From NCBI GenBank assembly GCA_949130485.1, contig OX422196.1, positions 2,896,889 through 2,960,888 on the forward strand: a stretch of 64,000 bases of DNA, in the 5' to 3' direction. Below the pieces are notes generated by a model. That model saw nothing but the letters and a program-made list of their open reading frames with translations. It was not told the DNA's origin and searched no databases. The DNA is from Agelas oroides (lineage: Eukaryota > Porifera > Demospongiae > Agelasida > Agelasidae). How positions within the stretch are numbered: position 1 is the stretch's first letter; each line of letters begins with the position of its first letter. A program made the translations under genes and the position numbers. Shown here piece by piece: positions 13,950 to 25,704 of this stretch.

Positions 13950-14165
13950 AGTAGAGTCAAGTAGAGTCAAGTAGAGCCATGGTAGAATGTAGTAGAGCAA
14001 GGTAGAGCCATGGTAGAGTGTAGGAGAGTCAAGTAGAGTCACGTGGATCCATGGTAGGATGTAGTAGAGCCAAGGTAGAGTGTAGTAGAGACAAGTAGAG
14101 CCAGGTCTAGCAATGATATAGTGTAGTAGAGTCAAGTAGAGCCAAGTAGAGCCATCGTAGAGTGT
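13950..14165 (+). repeat. Reference phrase showing the unit grammar (41-31-41-21-41-41)
   Basis: This stretch parses cleanly and can serve as a key to the array. 13950-13990 is a 41-bp unit of three 10-mers plus TGGTAGAATGT. 13991-14021 is a 31-bp unit with a 9-mer AGTAGAGCA and two 11-mers. 14022-14062 is a 41-bp unit whose third subunit is CGTGGATCCA. 14063-14083 is a 21-bp unit. 14084-14124 is a 41-bp unit containing GGTCTAGCAA and TGATATAGTGT. 14125-14165 is a 41-bp unit ending TCGTAGAGTGT. The same order recurs with small changes in many places, for example near 7550-7710, 16440-16640, 22290-22470 and 33410-33600, so it is an inherited phrase rather than a chance arrangement. Confidence 0.9.
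14038..14054 (+). repeat. Representative GTCACGTG / CACGTGGATCCATGG unit
   Basis: This is an example of a unit variant that recurs dozens of times, including at 211-225. It contains GTCACGTG, then three overlapping palindromic hexamers: CACGTG, GGATCC and CCATGG. The variant sits in the third 10-mer of a 41-bp unit that begins AGGAGAGTCA. A related unit (CGTGGAGCCA) keeps the CACGTG but loses GGATCC. Whether any protein binds it is unknown. Confidence 0.8.
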
Positions 14166-15028
14166 AGTAGAGTCAAGTAGAGCCATGGTAGAACGTAGTA
14201 GAATCATGTAGTGTGATGTAGAGCCATGGTACAATGGAGTAGAGCCATGGTAGAGTGTAGTAGAGTCAAGTAGAGCCACGGTAGCATGTAGTATAGAGTC
14301 GTGTAGAGCCAAGTAGAGCCATGGTAGAATGTAGTAGAGCCAGATAGAGCCATGGTAGAATGCAGCAGAGTCAAGCAGAGTCACGTGGAGCCATGGTAGA
14401 ATGTAGCAGAGCCAAGGTAGAGTGTAGTACAGTGAAGTAGAGTCAAGTAGAGCCATGGCAGAATGTAGTAGAGTCAAGTAGAGTCAAGTAGAGCCATGGT
14501 AGAATGTAGTAGAGGCATACAGAGTCAAGTAGAGCTAAGGTAGAATGCAGTAGAGTCACGTAGAATCCCGTGGAGCCATGGTAGAATGCAGTAGAGACAT
14601 GGTAGAGTGTAGTAGAGTCAAGTAGAGCCAGGTAAATCCATGGTAGAGTGTAGTACAGTCACGTAGAGCCAAGTAGAGTCAGGGTAGGGTGTAGTGGACT
14701 CAAGTAAAGCCAAGTAGAGCCATGGTAGAGTGAAGTAGAGTCAAGTAGAGTCAAGTAGAGCGATTGTAGCATGTTGTAGAGTCATGTAGAGTCAAGTTGA
14801 GCCATGGTAGAGTGTAGTAGAACGAGGTAGAACCATGGTAGGGTGTAGTAGAGTCATGCAGTGTCAAGTAGAGCCATTGTACAATGGAGTAGAGCCAAGG
14901 TAGAGTATAGTACAGGCAAGTAGAGTCAAGTAGAGCCATAGCAGAATGTAGTAGAGTCAAGTAGAGTCAAGTAGAGCCATGGTAGAGTGTAGTAGAGTCA
15001 AATAGAGTCAAGTAGACCCATGGTAGAG

Positions 15029-16376
15029 TGAAGTAGAGTCAAGTAGAGTCAAGTAGAGCCATCGTTGAATGTAGTAGAGTCATGTAGAGTCAAGTTGAGC
15101 CATGGTAGAATGTAGTAGAACGAGGTAGAACCATGGTAGAGTGTAGTAGACTCATGTAGTGTCAAGTAGAGCCAATGTACAATGGAGTAGAGCCAAGGTA
15201 GAGTATAGTACAGTCAAATAGAGTCAAGTAGAGCCATAGCAGAATGTAGTAGTCAAGTAGAGTCAAGTAGAGCCATGGTAGAGTGTAGTAGAGTCACGTA
15301 GAACCAAGTAGAGCCAAGGTAGGATGTAGTGGACTCAAGTAGAGCCAAGTAGAGCCATGGTAGAGTGTAGTAGAGTCAAGTAGAGTCAAGGTAAAATGTA
15401 GTAGAGTCATGTAGTGTGAAGTAGAGCCATGATGTACAATGGAGTAGAGACATGGTAGAGTGTAGTAGAGTCAAGTAGAGCCAAGTAGAGCAAAGGTAGA
15501 GTGTAGTGGACTCAAGTAGAGCCAAGTAGAGCCATGGTAGAGTGTAGTTGAGTCAAGTAGAGTCAAGTAGAGCCATGGTAGAATGTAGTAGAGCAAGGTA
15601 GAGCCATGGTAGAGTGTAGGAGAGTCAAGTAGAGTCACTTGGATCCATGGTAGGATGTAGTAGAGCCAAGGAAGAGTGTAGTAGAGACAAGTAGAGCCGG
15701 TCTAGGAATGATATAGTGTAGTAGAGTCAAGTAGAGCCAAGTAGAGCCAAGTAGAGCCATCGTAGAGTGTAGTAGAGTCAACTAGAGCAATGGTAGAATG
15801 TAGTAGAGTCATTTAGTGTCAAGGATACCCTTAGTACAATGGAGTAGAGCCATGGTAGAGTGTAGTAGAGTCAAGTAGAGTCAAGTAGAGCCATGGTAGA
15901 ATGTAGTAGAGTCATGTAGAGTCAAGTAGAGCCATGGTAGAATGTAGTAAAGCAAGGTAGAGCCATGGTAGAGTGTAGGAGAGTCAAGTAGAGTCACGTG
16001 GATCCATGGTAGGATGTAGTAGAGCCAAGGTAGAATGTAGTAGAGACAAGTAGAGTCAGGTCTAGCAATGATATAGTGTAGTAGAGTTAAGTAGAACCAA
16101 GTAGAGCCATCGTAGAGTGTAGTAGAGTCAAGTAGAGCCATGGTAGAATGTAGTAGAATCATGTAGTATCAAGTAGAGCCATGGTACAATGGAGTAGAGC
16201 CATGGTAGAGTGTAGTAGAGTCAAGTAGAACCACGGTAGCATGTAGTATACAGTCATGTAGAGCCAAGTAGAGCCATGGTAGAATGTAGTAGAGCCAGGT
16301 AGAGCCATGGTAGAATGCAGCAGAGTCAAGTAGAGTCACGTGTAGCCATGGTAGAATGTAGTAGAGCGAAGGTAGA
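15029..16376 (+). repeat. Repeat mosaic between the 2,472-bp-offset copies
   Basis: Only satellite units are present. Near 15030-15240 the phrase of 14740-14950 is repeated, with the marker GCCATCG(T)TGAATG and the AACGAGG unit. Near 15880-16160 there is a phrase very close to those at 22230-22511 and 23476-23757. No gene or foreign sequence is seen. Confidence 0.75.
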
Positions 16377-17438
16377 GTGTAGTACAGTCAAGTAGAGGCA
16401 AGTAGAGCCATGGTAGAGTGTAGTAGAGTCAAGTAGAGTCAAGTAGAGCCATGGTAGAATGTAGTAGAGCAAGGTAGAGCCATGGTAGAGTGTAGGAGAG
16501 TCAAGTAGAGTCACGTGGATCCATGGTAGGATGTAGTAGAGCCAAGGTAGAATGTAGTAGAGACAAGTAGAGCCAGGTCTAGCAATAATATAGTGTAGTA
16601 GAGTCAAGTAGAGCCAAGTAGAGCCATCGTAGAGTGTAGTAGAGTCAAGCAGAGCCATGGTAGAACGTAGTAGAATCATGTAGTGTGATGTAGAGCCATG
16701 GTACAATGGAGTAGAGCCATGGTAGAGTGTAGTAGAGTCAAGTAGAGCCACGGTAGCATGTAGTATAGAGTCGTGTAGAGCCAAGTAGAGCCATGGTAGA
16801 ATGTAGTAGAGCCAGATAGAGCCATGGTAGAATGCAGCAGAGACAAGCAGAGTCACGTGGAGCCATGGTAGACTGTAGTAGAGTCAAGTAGAGTCAAGTA
16901 GAGCCATGGTAGAATGTAGTAGAGGCATACACAGTCAAGTAGAGCTATGGTAGAATGCAGTAGAGTCACGTAGAATCCCGTGGAGCCATGGTAGAATGTA
17001 GTAGAGACATGGTAGAGTGTAGTAGAGTCAAGTAGAGCCAGGTAAATCCATGTTAGAGTGTAGTACAGTCACGTAGAGCCAAGTAGAGTCAAGGTAGGGT
17101 GTAGTGGACTCAAGTAGAGCCAAGTAGAGCCATGGTAGAGTGAAGTAGAGTCAAGTAGAGTCAAGTAGAGCCATCGTAGAATGTAGTAGAGTCATGTAGA
17201 GTCAAGTTGAGCCATGGTAGAATGTAGTAGAACGAGGTAGAACCATGGTAGGGTGTAGTAGAGTCATGCAGTGTCATGTAGAGCCATTGTACAATGGAGT
17301 AGAGCCAAGGTAGAGTATAGTACAGTCAAGTAGAGTCAAGTAGAGCCATAGCAGAATGTAGTAGAGTCAAGTAGAGTCAAGTAGAGCCATGGTAGAGTGT
17401 AGTAGAGTCAAGTAGAGTCAAGTAGAGCGATGGTAGAG
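16377..17438 (+). repeat. Right copy of the 2,472-bp-offset duplication
   Basis: This is the partner of 13905-15028. It shares rare variants with the left copy: GAACGTAG, GTGATGTAGAGCC, the GTCGTGTAG subunit and the AACGAGG unit followed by GGGTGTAG. It lacks 62 bp relative to the left copy. Homology ends near 17438, where this copy continues TTGTAGAGGC and the left copy continues AAGTAGAGTC. Confidence 0.8.
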
Positions 17439-17539
17439 TGTTGTAGAGGCATACAGAGTCAAGTAGACCTATGGTAGAATGCAGTAGAATCACGTAGAGT
17501 CATGTGGAGCCATGGTAGAATGTAGTAGAGACATGGTAG

Positions 17540-19095
17540 AGTGTACTGGACTCAAGTAGAGCCAAGTAGAGCCATGGTAGAGTGTAGTAGAGTCAAGTAG
17601 AGTCAAGTAGAGCCATGGTAGAATGTAGTAGAGCAAGGTAGAGCCATGGTAGAGTGTAGGAGAGTCAAGTAGAGTCACGTGGATCCATGGTAGGATGTAG
17701 TAGAGCAAAGGAAGAGTGTAGTAGAGACAAGTAGAGCCATGGTAGAATGTAGTAGAGTCATTTAGTGTCAAGGATAGCCGTGGTACAATGGAGTAGAGCC
17801 ATGGTAGAGTGTAGTAGAGTCAAGCATAGCCACGGTAGCATATAGTAGAATCATGTAAAGCCAAGTAGAGCCATGGCAGAATGTAGTAGAGTCAAGTAGA
17901 GTCAAGTAGAGCCATGGTAGAATGTAGTAGAGGCATACAGAGTCAAGGAGAACTATGGTAGAATGCAGTAGAGTCATGTAGAGTCCCGTGGAGCCATGGT
18001 TGAATGTAGTAGAGACATGGTAGAGTGTAGTAGAGTCAAGTAGAGCCAGGTAAAGCCATGGTAGAGTGTAGTACAGTCACGCAGAGCCAAGTAGAGCCAA
18101 GGTAGGGTGTAGTGGACTCAAGTAGAGCCAAGTAGAGCCATGGAAGAGTCAAGTAGAGTCAAGTAGAGCCATCGTAGAATGTAGTAGAGTCATGTAGAGT
18201 CAAGTTGAGCCATGGCAGAATGTAGTAGAACGAGGTAGAACCATGATAGAGTGTAGTAGAGTTATGTAGTGTCAAGTAGAGCCATTGTACAATGGAGTAG
18301 AGTCAAGGTGGAGTATAGTACAGTCAAGTAGAGTCAAGTAGAGGCATAGCAGAATGCAGTAGCGTCAAGTAGAGTCAAATAGAGCCATGGTAGAGTGTAG
18401 TAGAGTCACGTAGAGCCAGGTAGAGCCATGCTAGAATGTAGTAGAGTCAAGTAGAGCCAAGTAGAGCAAAGGTAGAGTGTAGTGGACTCAAGTAGAGTCA
18501 AGTAGAGCAATGGTAGAATGTAGTAGAGGAAGGTAGAGCCATGGTAGAGTGTAGGAGAGTCAAGTAGAGTCACGTGGATCCATGGTAGGATGTAGTAGAG
18601 CAAAGCAAGAGTGTAGTAGAGACAAGTAGAGCCATGGCACAATGTAGTAGAGTCATTTAGTGTCAAGGATAGCCTTGGTACAATGGAATAGAGCCATGGT
18701 AGAGTGTAGTAGAGTCAATCAGAGCCACGGTAGCATGTAGTAGAGTCATGTAGAGCCAAGTAGAGCCATGGCAGAATGTACTAGAGTCAAGTAGAGTCAA
18801 GTAGAGCCATTGTAGAATGTAGTAGAGGCATACAGAGTCAAGTAGAACTATGGTAGAATGCAGTAGAGTCACATAGAGTCCCGTGGAGCCATGGTTGAAT
18901 GTAGTAGAGACATGGTAGAGTGTAGTAGAGTCAAGTACAGCCAGGTAAAGCCATGGTAGATTGTAGTACAGTCACGCAGAGCCAAGTAGAGCCAAGGTAG
19001 GGTGTAGTGGACTCAAGTAGAGCCAAGTAGAGCCATGGTTGAGTGAAGTAGAGTCAAGTAGAGTCAAGTAGAGCAATCGTATAGAATGTAGTAGA
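17540..19095 (+). repeat. Duplicated phrase, offset 895 bp
   Basis: About 17540-18200 matches about 18476-19095. The CAAAGGAAGAG phrase at 17701 aligns with the CAAAGCAAGAG phrase at 18596, and the GTGTAGTACAGTCACGC phrase at 18066 aligns with 18961, both at 895 bp. On the left edge the offset is 936 bp because a 41-bp unit near 17580 is absent from the second copy. A third relative lies at 20181-20520, 1,518 bp after the second. Confidence 0.75.
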
Positions 19096-20645
19096 GTCAT
19101 GTAGAGTCAAGTAGAGCCATGGTAGAGTGTAGTAGAGTCAAGTAGAGTCAAGTAGAGCCATGGTTGAGTGTAGGAGAGGCATACAGAGTCAAGTAGACCA
19201 ATGGTAGAATGGAGTAGAGTCACGAAGAGTCACGTGGAGCCATGGTAGAATGTAGTAGAGACATGGTAGATTGTAGTGGACTCAAGTAGAGCCAAGTAGA
19301 GCCAAGGTAGAGTGTAGTAGAGTCAAGTAGAGTGAAGGTAGAATGTAGTACAGTCATGTAGTGTGAAGTAGAGCCATGATATACAATGGAGTAGAGCCAT
19401 GGTAGAGTGTAGTAGAGTCAAGTAGAGCCAAGTAGAGCAAAGGTAGAGTGTAGTGGACTCAAGTAGAGCCAAGTAGAGCCATGGTAGAGTGTAGTAGACT
19501 CAAGTAGAGTCAAGTAGAGCCATGGTAGAATGTAGTAGAGCAAGGTAGAACCATGGTAGAGTGAAGTAGAGTCAAGTAGAGTCAACTAGAGCCATGGTAG
19601 AATGTAGTAGAGCCATGTAGAGTCAAGTAGAGCCATGGTAGAATGTAGTAGAGCAAGGTAGAGCCATGGTAGAGTGTAGGAGAGTCAAGTAGAGTCACGT
19701 GGATCCATGGTAGGATGTAGTAGAGTCAAGGTAGAATGTAGTAGAGACAAGTAGAGCCAGGTCTAGCAATGATTTAGTGTAGTAGAGTTAAGTAGAGCCA
19801 AGTAGAGCCATCGTAGAGTGTAGAAGAGTCAAGTAGAGTCAAGGTAGAATGTAGTAGAGTCATGTAGTGTGAAGTAGAGCCATGATATACAATGGAGTAG
19901 AGCCATGATAGAGTGTAGCAGAGTCAAGTAGAGCCAAGTAGAGCAAAGGTAGAGTGTAGTGGACTCAAGTATAGCCAAGTAGAGCCATGGTAGAGTGTAG
20001 TAGAGTCAAGTAGAGTCAAGTAGAGCCATGGTAGAATGTAGTAGAGCAAGGTAGAGCCATGGTAGAGTGTAGGAGAGTCAAGTAGAGTCACGTGGATCCA
20101 TGGTAGGATGTAGTAAAGCCAAGGAAGGGTGTAGTAGAGACGAGTAGAGCCTTGGTAGAATGTAGTAGAGTCATTTAGTGTCAAGGATAGCCTTGGTACA
20201 ATGGAGTAGAGCCATGGTAGAGTGTAGTAGAGTCAAGCAGAGCCACGGTAGCATGTAGTAGAGTCATGTTGCGCAAAGTAGAGCCATGGCGGAATGTAGT
20301 ATAGTCAAGTAGAGTCAAGTAGAGCCATGGTAGAATGTAGTAGAGGCATACAGAGTCAAGTAGAACTATGGTAGAATGCAGTAGAGTCACGTAGAGTCCC
20401 GTGGAGCCTTGGTTTAATGTAGTAGAGACATGGTAGAGTGTAGTAGAGTCAAGTAGAGCCAGGTAAAGCCATGGTAGTGTGCAGTGCAGTCACGCAGAGC
20501 CATGTAGAGCCAAGGTAGGGTGTAGTGGACTCAAGTAGAGCCAAGTAGACCCATGGTAGAGTGAAGTAGAGTCAAGTAGAGTCAAGTAGAGCCATCGTTG
20601 AATGTAGTAGAGTCATGTAGAGTCAAGTTGAATCATGGTAGAATG
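19096..20645 (+). repeat. Repeat mosaic, no gene
   Basis: Satellite units of the same kinds as the flanks. The phrase at 19924-20390 is a further copy of the phrase at 17490-17977 and 18406-18872. A local oddity is the subunit GTTGCGCAAAG near 20268, which breaks the usual AGAGCC core. No other feature is seen. Confidence 0.75.
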
Positions 20646-22293
20646 TAGTAGAACGAGGTAGAACCATGGTAGAGTGTAGTAGACTCATGTAGTATCAAGT
20701 AGAGCCATTGTACAATGGAGTAGAGCCAAGGTAGAGTATAGTACAGTCAAGTAGAGTCAAGTAGAGCCATAGCAGAATGTAGTAGAGTCAAGTAGAGTCA
20801 AGTAGAGCCATGGTAGAGTGTAGTAGAGTCACGTAGAACCAAGGTAGAATGTAGTAGAGTCATGTAGTGTGAAGTAGAGCCATGATGTACAATGGAGTAG
20901 AGACATGGTAGAGTGTAGTAGAGTCAAGTAGAGCCAAGTAGAGCAAAGGTAGAGTGTAGTGGACTCAAGTAGAGCCTAGTAGAGCCATGGTAGAGTGTAG
21001 TTGAGGCAAGTAGAGTCAAGTAGAGCCATGGTAGAATGTAGTAGAGCAAGGTAGAGCCATGGTAGAGTGTAGGAGAGTCAAGTAGAGTCACGTGGATCCA
21101 TGGTAGGATGTAGTAGAGCCAAGGAAGAGTGTAGTAGAGACAAGTAGAGCCGGTCTAGGAATGATATAGTGTAGTAGAGTCAAGTAGAGCCAAGTAGAGC
21201 CATCGTAGAGTGTAGTAGAGTCAACTAGAGCAATGGTAGAATGTAGTAGAGTCATTTAGTGTCAAGGATAGCCTTGGTACAATGGAGTAGAGCCATGGTA
21301 GAGTGTAGTAGAGTCAAGTAGAGCCAAGTAGAGCCAAGGTAGAGTGTAGTGCACTCAAGTAGAGCCAAGTAGAGCCATAGTAGAGTGTAGTAGAGTCAAT
21401 TAGAGTCAAGTAGAGCCATGGTAGAATGTAATAGAGTCATGTAGAGTCAAGTAGAGCCATGGTAGAATGTAGTAGAACGAGGTAGAACCATGGTAGAGTG
21501 TAGTAGACTCATGTAGTGTCAAGTAGAGCCATTGTACAATGGAGTAGAGCCAAGGTAGAGTATAGTACAGTCAAGTAGAGTCAAGTAGAGCCATAGCAGA
21601 ATGTAGTAGAGTCAAGTAGAGTCAAGTAGAGCCATGGTAGAGTGTAGTAGAGTCACGTAGAACCAAGGTAGAATGTAGTAGAGTCATGTAGTGTGAAGTA
21701 GAGCCATGATGTACAATGGAGTAGAGCCATGGTAGAGTGTAGTAGAGTCAAGTAGAGCCAAGTAGAGCAAAGGTAGAGTGTAGTGGACTCAAGTAGAGCC
21801 AAGTAGAGCCATGGTAGAGTGTAGTTGAGGCAAGTAGAGTCAAGTAGAGCCATGGTAGAATGTAGTAGAGCAAGGTAGAGCCATGGTAGAGTGTAGGAGA
21901 GTCAAGTAGAGTCACGTGGATCCATGGTAGGATGTAGTAGAGCCAAGGAAGAGTGTAGTAGAGACAAGTAGAGCCGGTCTAGGAATGATATAGTGTAGTA
22001 GAGTCAAGTAGAGCCAAGTAGAGCCATCGTAGAGTGTAGTAGAGTCAACTAGAGCTATGGTAGAATGTAGTAGAGTCATTTAGTGTCAAGGATAGCCTTG
22101 GTACAATGGAGTAGAGCCATGGTAGAGTGTAGTAGAGTCAAGTAGAGCCAAGTAGAGCCAAGGTAGAGTGTAGTGCACTCAAGTAGAGCCAAGGAGAGCC
22201 ATGGTAGAGTGTAGTAGAGTCAATTAGAGTCAAGTAGAGCCATGGTAGAATGTAGTAGAGTCATGTAGAGTCAAGTAGAGCCATGGTAGAATG
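20646..22293 (+). repeat. 824-bp tandem duplication
   Basis: Copies 20646-21469 and 21470-22293 align at 824 bp. Three landmarks confirm this: GAACGA at 20651 and 21475, ACGTAGAACC at 20831 and 21655, and TCAACTAGAG at 21221 and 22045. Both copies share the uncommon GGTCTAGGAATG variant and the ATGATGTACAATGG variant. The second copy ends where AGCAAGG replaces AACGAGG, near 22290. Its right part overlaps the start of the 1,246-bp duplication. Confidence 0.85.
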
Positions 22294-24455
22294 TAGTAAA
22301 GCAAGGTAGAGCCATGGTAGAGTGTAGGAGAGTCAAGTAGAGTCACGTGGATCCATGGTAGGATGTAGTAGAGCCAAGGTAGAATGTAGTAGAGACAAGT
22401 AGAGCCAGGTCTAGCAATGATATAGTGTAGTAGAGTTAAGTAGAACCAAGTAGAGCCATCGTAGAGTGTAGTAGAGTCAAGTAGAGCCATGGTAGAATGT
22501 AGTAGAATCATGTAGTATCAAGTAGAGCCATGGTACAATGGAGTAGAGCCATGGTAGAGTGTAGTAGAGTCAAGTTGAGCCACGGTAGCATGTAGTATAC
22601 AGTCATGTAGAGCCAACTAGAGCAATGGTAGAATGTAGTAGAGCCAGGTAGAGCCATGGTAGAATGCAGCTGAGTCAAGTAGAGTCACGTGTAGCCATGG
22701 TAGAATGTAGTAGAGCGAAGGTAGAGTGTAGTACAGTCAAGTAGAGTCAAGTAGAGTCATGGCAGAATGTAGTAGAGTCAAGTAGAGTCAAGTAGAGCCA
22801 TGGTAGAATGTAGTAGAGGCATACAGAGTCAAGTAGAACTATGGTAGAATGCAGTAGAGTCACGTAGAATCCCGTGGAGCCATGGTAGAATGTAGTAGAG
22901 ACATGGGAGAGTGTAGTAGAGTCAAATAGAGCCAGGTAAATCCATGGTAGAGTGTAGTACAGTCACGTAGAGCCAAGGTAGGTTGTAGTGGAGTCATGTA
23001 GAGCCAAGTAGAGCCATGGTAGAGTGAAGTAGAGTCAAGTAGAGTCAAGTAGAACCATGGTAGAATGTAGTAGCGTCATGTAGAGTCAAGTAGAGCCATG
23101 GTAGAATGTAGTAGAACCAGGTAGAACCATGGTAGAGTGTAGGAGAGTCAAGTAGAGTCACGTGGATCCATGGTAGGATGTAGTAGAGCCAAGGAAGAGT
23201 GTAGTAGAGACAAGTAGAGCCGGTCTAGGAATGATATAGTGTAGTAGAGTCAAGTAGAGCCAAGTAGAGCCATCGTAGAGTTTAGTAGAGTCAACTAGAG
23301 CAATGGTAGAATGTAGTAGAGTCATTTAGTGTCAAGGATAGCCTTGGTACAATGGAGTAGAGCCATGGTAGAGTGTAGTAGAGTCAAGTAGAGCCAAGTA
23401 GAGCCAAGGTAGAGTGTAGTGCACTCAAGTAGAGCCAAGGAGAGCCATGGTAGAGTGTAGTAGAGTCAATTAGAGTCAAGTAGAGCCATGGTAGAATGTA
23501 GTAGAGTCATGTAGAGTCAAGTAGAGCCATGGTAGAATGTAGTAAAGCAAGGTAGAGCCATGGTAGAGTGTAGGAGAGTCAAGTAGAGTCACGTGGATCC
23601 ATGGTAGGATGTAGTAGAGCCAAGGTAGAATGTAGTAGAGACAAGTAGAGCCAGGTCTAGCAATGATATAGTGTAGTAGAGTTAAGTAGAACCAAGTAGA
23701 GCCATCGTAGAGTGTAGTAGAGTCAAGTAGAGCCATGGTAGAATGTAGTAGAATCATGTAGTATCAAGTAGAGCCATGGTACAATGGAGTAGAGCCATGG
23801 TAGAGTGTAGTAGAGTCAAGTTGAGCCACGGTAGCATGTAGTATACAGTCATGTAGAGCCAACTAGAGCAATGGTAGAATGTAGTAGAGCCAGGTAGAGC
23901 CATGGTAGAATGCAGCTGAGTCAAGTAGAGTCACGTGTAGCCATGGTAGAATGTAGTAGAGCGAAGGTAGAGTGTAGTACAGTCAAGTAGAGTCAAGTAG
24001 AGTCATGGCAGAATGTAGTAGAGTCAAGTAGAGTCAAGTAGAGCCATGGTAGAATGTAGTAGAGGCATACAGAGTCAAGTAGAACTATGGTAGAATGCAG
24101 TAGAGTCACGTAGAATCCCGTGGAGCCATGGTAGAATGTAGTAGAGACATGGGAGAGTGTAGTAGAGTCAAATAGAGCCAGGTAAATCCATGGTAGAGTG
24201 TAGTACAGTCACGTAGAGCCAAGGTAGGTTGTAGTGGAGTCATGTAGAGCCAAGTAGAGCCATGGTAGAGTGAAGTAGAGTCAAGTAGAGTCAAGTAGAA
24301 CCATGGTAGAATGTAGTAGCGTCATGTAGAGTCAAGTAGAGCCATGGTAGAATGTAGTAGAACCAGGTAGAACCATGGTAGAGTGTAGGAGAGTCAAGTA
24401 GAGTCACGTGGATCCATGGTAGGATGTAGTAGAGCCAAGGAAGAGTGTAGTAGAG
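21880..24455 (+). repeat. 1,246-bp tandem duplication, nearly identical, with partial third copy
   Basis: Copy 1 is about 21880-23125, copy 2 about 23126-24371, and a third copy runs to about 24455 before the phrase changes. The predicted minus-strand peptides at 22230-22511 and 23476-23757 are identical, as are those at 22860-23048 and 24106-24294. By eye only a few substitutions separate copies 1 and 2, for example GAGTGTAG against GAGTTTAG near 22034/23280 and GCTATGG against GCAATGG near 22054/23300. Copies this similar indicate a recent duplication. Confidence 0.9.
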
Positions 24456-24549
24456 ACATGTAGAGCCAGGTCCAGCAATGATATAGTGTAGTAGAGTCAA
24501 GTAGAGCCAAGTAGAGCCATCGTAGAATTTAGTAGAGTCATGTAGAACC

Positions 24550-25704
24550 ATGGTAGAATGTAGTAGAGTCATGTAGTGTCAAGTAGAGCCATTGTACAAT
24601 GGAGTAGCGCCAAGGTAGAGTATAGTACAGTCAAGTAGAGTCAAGTAGAGCCATAGCAGAATGTAGTAGAGTCAAGTAGAGTCAAGTAGAGCCATGGTAG
24701 AGTGTAGCAGAGTCAAGTAGAGTCAAGTAGAGCCACGGTAGAGTGTAGTAGAGGCATACAGATTCAAGTAGACCTATGGTAGAATGCAGTAGGGTCATGT
24801 AGAGTCACGTGGAGACATGGTAGAATGTAGTAGAGACATGGTAGAGTGTAGTGGACTCAAGTAGAGCCAAGTAGAGCCATGGTAGAGTGTAGTAGAGTCA
24901 AGTAGTGTCAAGGTAGAATGTAGTAGAGTCATGTAGTGTGAAGTAGAGCCATGATATACAATGGAGTAGAGCCATGGTAGAGTGTAATAGAGTCCAGTAG
25001 AGCCAAGTAGAGCAAAGGTAGAGTGTAGTTGACTCAAGTAGAGCCAAGTAGAGCCATGGTGGAGTGTAGTAGAGTCAAGTAGAGTCAAGTAGAGCCATGG
25101 TAGAATGTAGTAGAGCAAGGTAGAGTCAAGTAGAGTCACGTGGATCCATGGTAGGATGTAGTAGAGCAAAGGAAGAGTGTAGTAGAGACAAGTAGAGCCA
25201 TGGTGGAATGTAGTAGAGTCATTTTGTGTCAAGGATAGCCTTGGTACAATGGAGAAGAGCCATGGTAGTGTGTAGTAGAGTCAAGCAGAGCCACGGTAGC
25301 TTGTAGTAGAGTCATGTAGAGCCAAGTAGAGCCATGGCAGAATGTAGTAGAGTCAAGTAGAGTCAAGTAGAGCCATGGTAGAATGTAGAAGAGGCATACA
25401 GAGTCAAGTAGAACTATGGTAGAATGAAGGAGAGTCACGTAGAGTCCCGTGGAGCCATGGTTGAATGTAGTACAGACATGGTAGAGTGTAGTAGAGTCAA
25501 GTAGAGCCAGGTAAAGCCATGGTAGAGTGTAGTACAGTCACGCAGAGCCAAGTAGAGCTAAGGTAGGGTGTAGTGGACTCAAGTAGAGCCAAGTAGAGCC
25601 ATTGTAGAGTGATGTAGAGTCAAGTAGACTCAAGTACAGCCATCGAAGAATTTGGTAGAGTCATGTAGAGTCAAGTTCAGCCATGGTAGAATATAGTAGA
25701 GTCA
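24550..25704 (+). repeat. Left copy of the 2,300-bp-offset duplication
   Basis: This section matches 26850-28025. The landmark GGAGTAGCGC is at 24601 and 26901. The offset becomes 2,321 bp after position 25127, because this copy lacks exactly one 21-bp unit present near 27425-27446. The two copies share the rare variants GTTGACTCAAG, GTGGAATG and ATCGAAGAAT. Confidence 0.85.

Larger units (their letters stand above)
13905..15028 (+). repeat. Left copy of the 2,472-bp-offset duplication
   Basis: This section matches 16377-17438 at an offset of 2,472 bp on its left part; for example GAACGTAG is at 14191 and 16663. The offset falls to 2,410 bp on its right part; for example AACGAGGTAG is at 14821 and 17231. 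The change of 62 bp is one 21-bp plus one 41-bp unit, present near 14400-14465 and missing near 16870. The longest open frame of the window (13926-14477, minus strand) lies here, but it is only a reading of repeat units. Confidence 0.8.

Noticed and set aside
13926-14477. 183-codon minus-strand open frame, the longest in the window, as a possible gene
   Set aside because: It begins at TTG, not ATG, and reads straight through ordinary repeat units. It is a low-complexity Leu/Tyr/Ser/Thr sequence whose relatives appear in other places with different lengths and frames. It is open only because stop-free minus-strand triplets complement the plus-strand TAG pattern.
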